DNA of 64,000 bases. Source: Nocardia acidivorans NBRC 108247. GTDB taxonomy: Bacteria > Actinomycetota > Actinomycetes > Mycobacteriales > Mycobacteriaceae. Of the stretch, positions 1 to 7,612 are shown one piece after another. A model generated the notes under the pieces. It worked only from the letters and a program-made list of their open reading frames with translations. It was not told the DNA's origin and searched no databases. Both the position numbers and the translations under genes were made by a program. Numbering within the stretch: the stretch's first letter is position 1; each line of letters opens with the position of its first letter. Where the stretch lies: the NCBI RefSeq assembly GCF_001625085.1, contig NZ_BDAW01000032.1, forward strand, positions 1 to 64,000, given 5' to 3'.

Positions 1-566
1 CCTATTTCGTGGTCGCGCACTTCCACTACGTGCTCTTCGGCACCATCGTGTTCGCCACCTTCGCGGGCATCTACTTCTGGTTCCCGAAGATGACCGGCCG
101 CATGATGGACGAGCGCCTGGGCAAGTGGCACTTCTGGGCCACCTTCGTCGGCTTCCACACCACCTTCCTGGTGCAGCACTGGCTGGGCAATGAGGGCATG
201 CCGCGCCGCTACGCCGACTACCTGCCGACCGACGGCTTCACCACCCTGAACACCATCTCCACCATCGGTGCCTTCATCCTGGGTTCGTCGATGCTGCCGT
301 TCGTCTGGAACGTCTTCAAGTCCTACCGCTACGGCGAGGTCGTCACGGTCGACGATCCGTGGGGCTACGGCAACTCCCTCGAGTGGGCCACCTCCTGCCC
401 GCCCCCGCGGCACAACTTCTACGAGCTGCCGCGCATCCGCTCCGAGCGCCCCGCGTTCGAGCTGCATTACCCGCACATGGTCGAGCGCATGCGCGCAGAG
501 GCCCACGTGGGCTGGGGCACCAAGTCCCACCAGGTGCACGAGCTCACGGACAGCGTGTCCAAGTAG
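1..566 (+). CDS. ctaD: cytochrome c oxidase subunit I, C-terminal part (window edge)
   Basis: This is the C-terminal ~188 codons of the heme-copper oxidase catalytic subunit of aa3-type cytochrome c oxidase, which reduces oxygen and pumps protons in the plasma membrane. The reading frame is open from base 3, so the 5' end lies outside the window. The first visible residues, YFVVAHFHYVLFG, carry the His pair of the last haem-ligand helix of the family. Hydrophobic helices follow, then a charged cytoplasmic tail ending at TAG. The neighbour serB matches the usual mycobacterial order, except that a nitronate monooxygenase gene lies between them here. Identification is secure. Confidence 0.95.
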   Translation, partial: YFVVAHFHYVLFGTIVFATFAGIYFWFPKMTGRMMDERLGKWHFWATFVGFHTTFLVQHWLGNEGMPRRYADYLPTDGFTTLNTISTIGAFILGSSMLPFVWNVFKSYRYGEVVTVDDPWGYGNSLEWATSCPPPRHNFYELPRIRSERPAFELHYPHMVERMRAEAHVGWGTKSHQVHELTDSVSK

Positions 567-667
567 CTCTGCAGCGCAATACCCCCGCCGCGGCGGTCGT
601 CTTCTGACGGCCGCCGCGGTCGTCTCCGGGTTTACTGGGAGCGAAGCCCCTCGGAGGAAGGAATCCG

Positions 668-1615
668 ATGTCGGAATCTCGACTGTCAACCGCCTGGTCG
701 CGGTCATTGGGGTTGTCGTTGCCGGTGGTCAACGCGCCCATGGGCGGTGTCGCGGGTGGGCGGTTCGCGGCGGCGGTGACGCGCGCCGGTGGCCTCGGCA
801 TGGTGGGGATGGGCGGTGCCGGATCGGTGGCGGCGCTCGCGCGTGAGTTGGCGCATCTGGACGGGGTGCCCGGGCCGTTCGGAATCGGCCTGGTGGACTG
901 GGTGATTCGCAAGGAGCCGGAGCTGCTGCCCGCCGCCATAGCCGCAGGGCCCGCGCTGATCTCGGTGAGCTTCGGGACCGATCTGTCCTGGGTGGCCGCG
1001 CTGCACGAGGCCGGAATTCTGGCGGCGACACAGGTTTTCAGCGTCGAGGACGCGCACCGCGCCCAGGACGCGGGGGTGGATGTGCTGGTCGCGCGGGGCT
1101 TGGAGGGCGGCGGCCACGGTGCGGTCGAGGTGCCGACGCTGCCACTGCTCGAGGCGATCGTGGCCGACGCGCCGGTGCCGGTGCTCGCCGCCGGTGGCAT
1201 TGCCACCTCACGGGATCTGGCGGTGGCCCTGGCGGCCGGGGCGAGTGGGGCGTGGCTGGGCACCTGCCTGGCCGCCTGCACCGAATCGCTGCTCTCGGAA
1301 CCCGAGCGCCGGGCCATGCTCGCGGCCCAGGCGCAGGATGCCGTGGTCACCAGGGTCTTCGATGTGGCCAAGGGATTGCCGTGGCCGACGCATTTTCCCG
1401 CGCGGCTGCTGCGCAATACCTTCACCGAGCGCTGGTCGGAACATACCGACGACCTTCCCGAGCAGGCGCGCACCGAATTGCGCGCCGCTGTCGAGGCCGG
1501 TGATCACGACATCCTGCCGGTGTACGCCGGTACCGGCATCGGTGCGGTCACCGAGATCCGAGCGGTCGCCGAGGTGCTCGCCGAGCTGTGCTCGGGTGCG
1601 GCGAACTTGCTGTGA
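668..1615 (+). CDS. nitronate monooxygenase family flavoprotein
   Basis: A 315-residue TIM-barrel FMN enzyme of the nitronate monooxygenase / 2-nitropropane dioxygenase family, which oxidises alkyl nitronates such as propionate 3-nitronate. The N-terminus LPVVNAPMGGVAGGRFAAAV is the family FMN-binding start. GLEGGGHG near residue 145 and the later AAGGIA and GASGAWLGT loops match the phosphate-binding and active-site segments. The ATG has a strong GGAGGAAGG ribosome binding site ending a few bases upstream. It lies alone between ctaD and serB and is probably an insertion into a conserved backbone. The true substrate is not shown by the sequence; some members are enoyl reductases or detoxification enzymes. 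Confidence 0.85.
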   Translation: MSESRLSTAWSRSLGLSLPVVNAPMGGVAGGRFAAAVTRAGGLGMVGMGGAGSVAALARELAHLDGVPGPFGIGLVDWVIRKEPELLPAAIAAGPALISVSFGTDLSWVAALHEAGILAATQVFSVEDAHRAQDAGVDVLVARGLEGGGHGAVEVPTLPLLEAIVADAPVPVLAAGGIATSRDLAVALAAGASGAWLGTCLAACTESLLSEPERRAMLAAQAQDAVVTRVFDVAKGLPWPTHFPARLLRNTFTERWSEHTDDLPEQARTELRAAVEAGDHDILPVYAGTGIGAVTEIRAVAEVLAELCSGAANLL

Positions 1616-1723
1616 CGCCCGCGACGGCGGGTGGCGCGACCTCCACCCGCCCCGCCTGACAGAATGATGTGCGCCGCCGCGCGCTGGGGCGGGGAGTTTT
1701 GTCGCGAGATATAGGAGTTTCGA

Positions 1724-3028
1724 TTGAGCACGTCTGAGACGACGGTTCTGGTCACTGTTACCGGACCTGACAAGCCGGGCGTGACATCGGTACTCCTCGC
1801 GGCGCTCTCCAATAACGCGGTCAGCCTCCTCGATGTCGAACAGGTCGTGATCCGCGGCCGCCTCACCCTGGGCGTGCTGGTCTCCTGTCCGCGCGATCCC
1901 GAATCGCTGCAGGATCAGCTCGAGGACGCCATGGCCAGCGTCGGCATGAATGTCGATGTCGAGATCGGCGCGAGTTCGGTCGCCGGTGCGCGCCTGTCCA
2001 CCCACGCGGTCGTGGTGCTGGGTTCCCCGGTCACCGCGCGCGCCTTCAGCGCCATTTCGCGCAAGCTCGCCGAGCAGCGCGTCAATATCGACTCCATTCG
2101 CGGTATCGCCGATTACCCGGTGACCGGTCTGGAACTCATGGTCACCGTCCCGTCCTCCGATGCGGACACCGTGTCCAACGGCGTCCCCCGCGAGCCCTCC
2201 GTGGTTTCGCGGGCTTCCGCCTCCGGGCTTGACATGGGTGACGCGGAGACCACCCTGCGCACCATGCTGGCCGCGGTGGCCGCCAAGGAGAGCGTGGATA
2301 TCGCCGTGGAGCGCGCCGGTCTGGCCCGGCGCTCCAAGCGGCTCATCGTCTTCGACGTGGACTCCACCCTGATCCAGGGCGAGGTCATCGAAATGCTGGC
2401 CGCGCACGCCGGTGTCGAGGATGAGGTCCGCGCCGTCACCGAGGCCGCCATGCGCGGTGAGATCGACTTCGCCGAATCGCTGCGCCAGCGCGTGGCCACC
2501 CTCGCGGGTCTGGATGCCTCGGTCATCGACGAGGTGGCCGACAAGATCGAGCTCACCCCGGGCGCGCGCACCACCATTCGCACCTTGCGCCGCATGGGTT
2601 TCCGCTGCGGTGTGGTCTCCGGCGGTTTCCGCCAGGTGATCGAACCGCTCGCGCACGAACTGGAATTGGACTTCGTCCAGGCCAATACGCTCGAGATCAT
2701 CGACGGCAAGCTCACCGGCCGCGTGGTCGGGGAGATCGTGGACCGTGCCGCCAAGGCCGTCATGCTGCGCCGCTTCGCCGCCGAATCCGGGGTGGCCATG
2801 GAGCAGACCGTCGCGGTCGGCGACGGCGCGAATGACATCGACATGCTCAATGCCGCCGGCCTGGGTATCGCCTTCAATGCCAAGCCCGCCCTGCGCGAGG
2901 TGGCCGACGCCGCGCTCTCGCACCCCTTCCTGGACGCGGTGCTCTTCATTCTCGGCGTCACCCGCGAAGAGGTCGAGGCCGCCGATGCCCGCGACGGCGG
3001 CGTGCGCCGGGTGCCGCTCCCGCGCTGA
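1724..3028 (+). CDS. serB: phosphoserine phosphatase with two N-terminal ACT domains
   Basis: A cytosolic HAD-family phosphatase that makes L-serine from phosphoserine, the last step of serine synthesis. It has 434 residues, like mycobacterial SerB2. Two ACT domains occupy roughly residues 7-85 and 98-175 and normally sense serine. The HAD core follows: VFDVDSTLIQGE with nucleophile Asp211 and general acid Asp213, VVSGGF (motif II), AAKAVML with the motif III Lys, and GDGANDIDML (motif IV). I chose the TTG start at 1724 because AGGAG lies seven bases upstream (1713-1717) and the ACT domain begins immediately after. No missing catalytic residue was seen. Confidence 0.95.
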   Translation: MSTSETTVLVTVTGPDKPGVTSVLLAALSNNAVSLLDVEQVVIRGRLTLGVLVSCPRDPESLQDQLEDAMASVGMNVDVEIGASSVAGARLSTHAVVVLGSPVTARAFSAISRKLAEQRVNIDSIRGIADYPVTGLELMVTVPSSDADTVSNGVPREPSVVSRASASGLDMGDAETTLRTMLAAVAAKESVDIAVERAGLARRSKRLIVFDVDSTLIQGEVIEMLAAHAGVEDEVRAVTEAAMRGEIDFAESLRQRVATLAGLDASVIDEVADKIELTPGARTTIRTLRRMGFRCGVVSGGFRQVIEPLAHELELDFVQANTLEIIDGKLTGRVVGEIVDRAAKAVMLRRFAAESGVAMEQTVAVGDGANDIDMLNAAGLGIAFNAKPALREVADAALSHPFLDAVLFILGVTREEVEAADARDGGVRRVPLPR

Positions 3029-3122
3029 GGACACCGGAAACGCGTTGGGCCGCCTGCACGGTCGGCGGCCCTCCCGTCGGTAGCGTGATCGAATAATTCG
3101 GCCACGACGATGGGAGCTGTCC

Positions 3123-3575
3123 GTGCGGGTGTGCGCATCACTGGCGGTAGTACTGCTCGGGCTGGCCTTGACCGCCTGCGGCGATAACGGCAACCCGAAT
3201 GAAGTGCGGCCCACCACGACCTCCTCCGCCGCCCGGCAGGCGCCCGAACCGGTGGTCGCGGGGCGGGATCAGAACGGCACCGATATCGCGCTCACCGTCG
3301 GCCAGGGCCTGACGGTCCGCCTGGCAGCCAATCCCAGTACCGGATATATGTGGCAGCTGGCGCAATTGGATCGGAACATGGTCGAACAGACCGGTGGCAC
3401 GGAGTACGAGCAGGACCCCAGTCCGAACGGCATGGTCGGCGTCGGCGGCACGTCCATCTGGAAGTTCACCGCCAAATCCACCGGCGCGACCCGGCTGGTG
3501 CTGGAGTACCTGCGGCCCTGGGAACAGGGCGTCGATCCGACCGAGCGCTTCACGCTGAACGTGAATATTACGTAA
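3123..3575 (+). CDS. chagasin/I42-type protease-inhibitor lipoprotein
   Basis: A 150-residue protein with a GTG start, a signal peptide and a lipobox ending LTAC, so it is probably anchored on the outer face of the membrane. The mature part has the three inhibitory loops of the chagasin family (MEROPS I42): NPSTGY (family NPTTGY), a glycine-rich GVGGTS loop, and LRPWE (family RPW). Chagasins block papain-like cysteine proteases by inserting these loops into the active-site cleft. All three loops occur in the right order and at suitable spacing, so the fold call is strong. The target protease is unknown; it may be a host or microbial enzyme, or an endogenous one. No cysteine protease gene lies nearby. 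Confidence 0.85.
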   Translation: MRVCASLAVVLLGLALTACGDNGNPNEVRPTTTSSAARQAPEPVVAGRDQNGTDIALTVGQGLTVRLAANPSTGYMWQLAQLDRNMVEQTGGTEYEQDPSPNGMVGVGGTSIWKFTAKSTGATRLVLEYLRPWEQGVDPTERFTLNVNIT

Positions 3576-3628
3576 TCGGGGCCGGGCCAGGGCTTTTCGG
3601 AAGGTGATTACCCTGGCGCGGAGTTGTC

Positions 3629-4402
3629 TTGTCGAACAGGAGTGTGGTGCCGGTGTCCAGTGTCGAGTCCACGGTTGATGCCGGATTCGTGGCCAGGCAT
3701 GCCGAATTGGCGCGCGGTTACGGCGGCGGTGGTGACCCGGCGGATCCGGCGCTGGTGCAGGCCATGCAGATGGTGTTGCACATCCCCAAGGCCGATCCGC
3801 CGCGCCGCGGTGCGCTCTTGGCCGCGGCGGCCTCCGCGGTGGTGCGCCTTTGTCTCGACGAGCGTGTGGGCCCGGACGGTGAGTGGGAGGAGCGCTACCT
3901 CACCTGGAAGCGGTCGCGAATCCGCAAGGTGGCCAGGCGTGCCCGCGGTGCGCAGTGGCTGGCCGCCCAGGAAGTGGACGGCGTGACCGTCGAATTCGAG
4001 GGCGCGCAGGCGCGGGCGCTGGTGCCCGGCGCGGTCGGGGATATCGATCCGCGCATCAAACGCCTGCAGATCGGCGGCACCGAATTGGAAGGTGATGAAC
4101 AGAATTCGATCGATCCCGGGTATCCCACGCTATGGATCGATTCGGAATTGGGTATGTCTGTGGGCAAGGCCGCCGCGCAGGTCGGGCATGCGAGCATGCT
4201 GCTGGCCGGCGCCATGCCGGTGCGGTGGGTATACGCCTGGGCCGCGCGCGGTTTCCGATGCAACGTAGCCGAGGCCGGTCCCGAGCACTGGGCTCGGCTA
4301 CAGCGCCGGGTGGCCGAGGGTAGTGCGACCGCTGTCCGCGATGCCGGATTCACCGAGGTGGCCCCGGGGTCGATGACGGTGATCGCGGTGCCGGAGAACT
4401 GA
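3629..4402 (+). CDS. PTH2-like (archaeal/eukaryotic-type peptidyl-tRNA hydrolase fold) protein
   Basis: The C-terminal ~110 residues resemble the Pth2 family: TLWIDSELGMSVGKAAAQVG then HASMLL corresponds to the Pth2 stretch with a conserved Lys, Gln and His after a first beta-strand, and GFTEVAPGSMTVIAV matches its C-terminal strand. Pth2 releases peptides from stalled peptidyl-tRNA. The N-terminal ~150 residues are of unknown fold and include a basic segment, KRSRIRKVARRARG. The start is uncertain: TTG 3629 (GGAG at 3620-3623), GTG 3647 and GTG 3653 (AACAGGAG at 3635-3642) are all in frame. Bacteria normally use unrelated Pth1, so this copy may have another role. The function is inferred only. 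Confidence 0.65.
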   Translation: MSNRSVVPVSSVESTVDAGFVARHAELARGYGGGGDPADPALVQAMQMVLHIPKADPPRRGALLAAAASAVVRLCLDERVGPDGEWEERYLTWKRSRIRKVARRARGAQWLAAQEVDGVTVEFEGAQARALVPGAVGDIDPRIKRLQIGGTELEGDEQNSIDPGYPTLWIDSELGMSVGKAAAQVGHASMLLAGAMPVRWVYAWAARGFRCNVAEAGPEHWARLQRRVAEGSATAVRDAGFTEVAPGSMTVIAVPEN

Positions 4403-4552
4403 ATCGGTGGATGCCGGGCGGTATCCGGACCGTGCTTGTCCAGAACGGGAACCGCTCGGTCGGCACGGTGGCCCATGTGCGCGAGGGTATCGACTTCACC
4501 GAACTGCAGGAGAAGGATCGGTGCACGAGTTTCCGCAGGAGGAAACACGACT

Positions 4553-4816
4553 ATGACGACACTGCTGGTTGTTCTCATCGTGTGGGTGGTGCTCTCGATT
4601 CCGGTGGCACTGCTCCTGGCACGCATGTTCCGATCGACGGGCGGCGACGCGCGCGGTCGTGGCGGGGCGCATCCGCGCCGCGACGGTCGCGCGCGCGGCC
4701 CCGAGGAGCCCGAGCTATCCCGGTTCTACCCCGAAATCGACCGTCGCGGCGGGGAATTCAGCGCCGAATTCGGTGCGGAGGAAGGTGACACGCATCGCGT
4801 TTTCCCACCACGTTGA
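4553..4816 (+). CDS. small single-pass membrane protein
   Basis: An 87-residue protein with an excellent ribosome binding site (AGGAGGAA, 4537-4544) eight bases before ATG. Residues 2-23 (TLLVVLIVWVVLSIPVALLL) form one transmembrane helix, followed by a basic then mixed-charge hydrophilic tail rich in Arg, Gly and Glu. It ends 25 bases before the next ATG, so it is likely cotranscribed with the ABC ATPase gene. I do not recognise a family. The strong Shine-Dalgarno sequence and the start directly at the helix support a real gene. About 150 bases upstream (4403-4552) hold no convincing gene. Confidence 0.75.
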   Translation: MTTLLVVLIVWVVLSIPVALLLARMFRSTGGDARGRGGAHPRRDGRARGPEEPELSRFYPEIDRRGGEFSAEFGAEEGDTHRVFPPR

Positions 4817-4841
4817 CGAACGTCCAGGGCGGTGGGCCAAG

Positions 4842-5675
4842 ATGGACCCCGTGCCGCAACCGGATCCCGATCTGCTCATCGACTTCAACGATGTCACCGT
4901 CCGACGCTCGGGCCATACGCTCGTCGGACCGGTCACCTGGCAGGTGGAACTCGACGAACGCTGGGTAGTGCTGGGCCCCAATGGCGCCGGCAAGACATCA
5001 CTGCTGCGCATGGCCGCGGCCGAGATGTATCCCACGTCGGGTGCCGCCAATCTGCTGGGGGAGACCCTCGGCAAAGTGGATATCAATGAATTGAAACCGC
5101 GCATCGGTCTCTCCTCCGCTGCCGTCGCCGGCCGGGTGCCGGTGGATGAGAAGGTCTCGGATCTGGTGGTCTCCGCCGGATACGCGGTGATGGGCCGCTG
5201 GCGTGAGCGCTATGACGCGATGGATACCGATCGCGCGGTGGACATTCTGGAAAGCCTGGGGGCCGAACATCTCTCCGATCGCGCCTACGGGACGCTGTCC
5301 GAGGGTGAGCGCAAACGCGTGCTCATCGCCCGTGCGCTCATGACCGATCCGGAGTTGCTGCTGCTCGACGAGCCCGCCGCCGGACTCGATCTGGGTGGGC
5401 GCGAGGAATTGGTGGAGCGGCTCGGCGATCTCGCGGCCGATCCGGACGCGCCCGCGACCGTTCTGGTCACCCATCACGTCGAGGAGATTCCGCCCGGGTT
5501 CACGCACGGCATGCTGCTCAATGAGGGCAGTGTGGTGGCGCAGGGTCTGCTCACCGATGTGCTCACCGCCGACAATCTGAGTGAGGCGTTCCGACAGTCG
5601 ATCGCGCTGGACAAGATCGACGGCCGCTACTTCGCGCGTCGCGCACAGCGTTTCGGCCGGCATCGCAACCGCTGA
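4842..5675 (+). CDS. ABC transporter ATP-binding protein (Rv3041c-like)
   Basis: A 277-residue ABC ATPase. It has Walker A GPNGAGKTS (about residue 45), signature LSEGERKRV, Walker B LLLLDEPAAGLD and switch His VTHHVEEIP. The Q-loop region is unusual (GLSSAAVAGRVPVDEKV) and recalls the ModF/YlmA-like group. No permease gene is adjacent, so it may act as a stand-alone ATPase or pair with a distant membrane protein. The start is ATG 4842 or GTG 4851; neither has a strong ribosome binding site. Position near serB matches the mycobacterial backbone. The substrate is not predictable. Confidence 0.88.
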   Translation: MDPVPQPDPDLLIDFNDVTVRRSGHTLVGPVTWQVELDERWVVLGPNGAGKTSLLRMAAAEMYPTSGAANLLGETLGKVDINELKPRIGLSSAAVAGRVPVDEKVSDLVVSAGYAVMGRWRERYDAMDTDRAVDILESLGAEHLSDRAYGTLSEGERKRVLIARALMTDPELLLLDEPAAGLDLGGREELVERLGDLAADPDAPATVLVTHHVEEIPPGFTHGMLLNEGSVVAQGLLTDVLTADNLSEAFRQSIALDKIDGRYFARRAQRFGRHRNR

Positions 5676-5693
5676 ATTCCGGCGCGCCGGAAT
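5676..5693. repeat. 18-bp perfect palindrome just after the ABC ATPase stop codon
   Basis: The bases ATTCCGGCGCGCCGGAAT are fully self-complementary and begin directly downstream of the TGA of the ABC ATPase gene. There is no loop and no T-run, so a classical intrinsic terminator is doubtful. It may be a transcription or mRNA-stability hairpin, or a protein-binding site. A partial copy (GGAATTCCCGGCGCG) follows at once. Confidence 0.55.
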
Positions 5694-5712
5694 GGAATTC
5701 CCGGCGCGCTGC

Positions 5713-5827
5713 CATTGCATCGACTGCCATTTACGGGCAAACTATCGGCAATATCTACAGTTTCAGCGTTGAGCTGGTGTGTCGATGCAATCGCCGACAT
5801 TTCGCCATTCACTGGCGAATTGTCGGC
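5713..5827 (+). repeat. structured intergenic element with nested inverted repeats
   Basis: Two inverted repeats are visible. The outer arms, ATTGCATCGAC (near 5714-5724) and GTCGATGCAAT (5781-5791), are exact complements over 11 bases. The inner hairpin has 15-base arms GCCGACATTTCGCCA (5793-5807) and TGGCGAATTGTCGGC (5813-5827) with one mismatch and a five-base loop. The inner hairpin ends seven bases before the GGAGGGA ribosome binding site of the following lipoprotein gene. It could be an RNA regulatory structure in that gene's leader or a small dispersed repeat; other genomic copies cannot be checked here. Confidence 0.5.
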
Positions 5828-5847
5828 TCGGGTGGAGGGAGCAGGGG

Positions 5848-6300
5848 TTGGGTCGCACACTCGGTATCGTCGCCCTGGTGGCGGTGTCCCTGGCCGCGGT
5901 GGCCTGTGCCGCCGATCCCGCGCCGCCGCACAAACTTTCACCCTCGGAGTCGGCGGAGGGAATGGCGCTCGCCGCGATTCCCGCCGAATTGGTCGGCAAA
6001 ACAGTGCAACTCACCTATGACAGCGGCTCCGGGGGGACCGCGACCTTCGGCGGTGACGGCCGCACGCTCACCTTCGTGGCGGCCGACAGCGGCCGAAAGA
6101 CCGACTCGCCGGTCACGGTGGAATCCATCGACTCCGGCATCTTCCTGGTCACCTGGACCGATGACGCCACCGGCGCGGTGATCAGTCAGGTGCAGAACTA
6201 CCGCACCGGCAAGGTACGGGGCACCTGGTCGCGGCGCACCGCACCCGATGCGGCCTTCACCATCGAAACCCGCAGTGGGTCGGTGCACCTGACCGATTGA
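5848..6300 (+). CDS. putative lipoprotein of unknown function
   Basis: A 150-residue protein starting at TTG 5848, chosen because GGAGGGA (5834-5840) is seven bases upstream and the protein then opens with a clean signal peptide (GRTLGIVALVAVSLAAVAC). An upstream in-frame GTG at 5779 would add 23 residues inside the hairpin element. Cleavage at the AVAC lipobox would leave a short linker and a beta-rich domain of about 120 residues (QLTYDSGSGGTATFGGD and similar strands). I recognise no family. It probably sits on the outer face of the membrane. Confidence 0.7.
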   Translation: MGRTLGIVALVAVSLAAVACAADPAPPHKLSPSESAEGMALAAIPAELVGKTVQLTYDSGSGGTATFGGDGRTLTFVAADSGRKTDSPVTVESIDSGIFLVTWTDDATGAVISQVQNYRTGKVRGTWSRRTAPDAAFTIETRSGSVHLTD

Positions 6301-6301
6301 T

Positions 6302-6664
6302 TCATTCGCGCGGGCGGCGGCACAGCGCGTCGATGACCGTGCGCGCCGCATTGGAGGGTGTGCGCCGGGCATCGTGTGCGACCGCCAGATGCCACGGGGT
6401 GGGTGTGCCCGCGCGTTCGGCGCGCACGATCGAATCGGAGACCGCGGCCGCGGACCGGGGGAGCAGCAGGACGCCGAAATCCCTGGCGGCCAGCTCCATC
6501 GCGAATACCTGATCGGCCACCTCGATCACACTGCGCCGTCCCGGGAACAATGCGTCCGCGACACCGCGAATACCCCGGCCCGGTGCGAAATCGATGAACC
6601 GCACACCGGGGCTCGAAGGGGCATGTCGGTCAGGCGCTGGTATCTGCGGAATCCGCGGTGACAC
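6302..6664 (-). pseudogene. C-terminal remnant of a LysR-type regulator
   Basis: The 120-codon frame reads like the end of a LysR effector-binding domain: VRFIDFAPGRGIRGVADAL, VIEVADQVFAMELAARDFG, VLLLPRSAA and PWHLAVAHD, then a final helix. The N-terminal winged helix and the first half of the effector domain are absent, and no matching frame is found upstream on this strand, where the NUDIX gene begins divergently. It is therefore a 3' fragment left by a deletion. If translated it could not bind DNA. Confidence 0.6.
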
Positions 6665-6727
6665 TGCTGGCGCTCGCCCTGTGGGCGAAGTTCGCCAGAC
6701 GCCCTAGCAACCGTTAGGGTGCGAAAG

Positions 6728-7567
6728 GTGAGTGAGACCGTTGCCCAGCCCGACGCCCAGCCGACCGCCGCGCCCATCAAGGACGCCTCCACGGTGATGC
6801 TGGTGCGTGACGGAGCGCGCGGGCCCGAGGTGTTCCTGCAGCGCCGGGTCGTCGGCATGGCGTTCGCCGCCGGTATGACGGTCTTCCCCGGCGGCGGTGT
6901 GGACCGCTCCGACGCCGCGGTCGCCCTGGACTGGGCCGGACCCGAACCCGCCTGGTGGGCAGCGCGATTCGGCACCGATCCGGGCCGCGCCCAGGCTCTG
7001 GTCTGCGCCGCGGTCCGCGAGACCTTCGAGGAGTGCGGCGTCCTGCTCGCGGGCCCCACCGCCGATTCGGTCGTCTCGGACACCTCCGTCTACGCCGAGG
7101 CGCGCGGTCAACTCGAGCGCCGCGAACTCTCCTTCGCCGAATTCCTGACTCGCGAGCAGTTGGTGCTGCGCGCGGATCTGCTGCGTCCCTGGGACAACTG
7201 GATCACCCCCGAGGTCGAACCGCGCCGCTACGACACCCGCTTCTTCGTCGCGGTGCTGCCCGAAGGTCAGCTCGCCGACGGCGCCACCACCGAGGCCGAT
7301 CTGGTCACCTGGTGCACCCCCGACGAGGCCATCGACCGCTGGCAACGGGGCCTGGACGTGCTACTTCCGCCCACCTGGACCCAGCTGGACGCGCTGCGCG
7401 AATTCACCTCCACCGCAGCGATTCTCGAGGCCACCCGGACCATCGACCCGATCATGCCGATCTACGATCCGGAGGGTGAGCCCGCCCTCGCCTTCCCGCA
7501 GGCCGACCGCTACTTCGCGGCGCTGCCGGAGAATGCCCGCCTGCGCGGTTCGCAGCGGCCGGAGTAG
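6728..7567 (+). CDS. NUDIX hydrolase (Rv3040c-like)
   Basis: A 279-residue NUDIX protein. The Nudix box is interrupted by a long insert: GGGVDRSD precedes about 40 residues before RETFEECGVLL, a layout seen in the actinobacterial and eukaryotic NUDT19-like (acyl-CoA diphosphatase-type) members. It probably cleaves a nucleoside diphosphate or CoA derivative. I prefer GTG 6728 over GTG 6719 because AGGG at 6715-6718 is then properly spaced. The following gene is an enoyl-CoA hydratase, the same pair as in mycobacteria, which fits a CoA-related role. Confidence 0.85.
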   Translation: MSETVAQPDAQPTAAPIKDASTVMLVRDGARGPEVFLQRRVVGMAFAAGMTVFPGGGVDRSDAAVALDWAGPEPAWWAARFGTDPGRAQALVCAAVRETFEECGVLLAGPTADSVVSDTSVYAEARGQLERRELSFAEFLTREQLVLRADLLRPWDNWITPEVEPRRYDTRFFVAVLPEGQLADGATTEADLVTWCTPDEAIDRWQRGLDVLLPPTWTQLDALREFTSTAAILEATRTIDPIMPIYDPEGEPALAFPQADRYFAALPENARLRGSQRPE

Positions 7568-7612
7568 TGCCGACCGTATTGCCGGTATATCGGCCGCAGT
7601 AGGGTGACCGCT

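Noticed and set aside
4403..4552. Open frames between the PTH2-like gene and the small membrane protein gene
   Set aside because: No ribosome binding site or recognisable protein, and the frames overlap a strong start for another gene.
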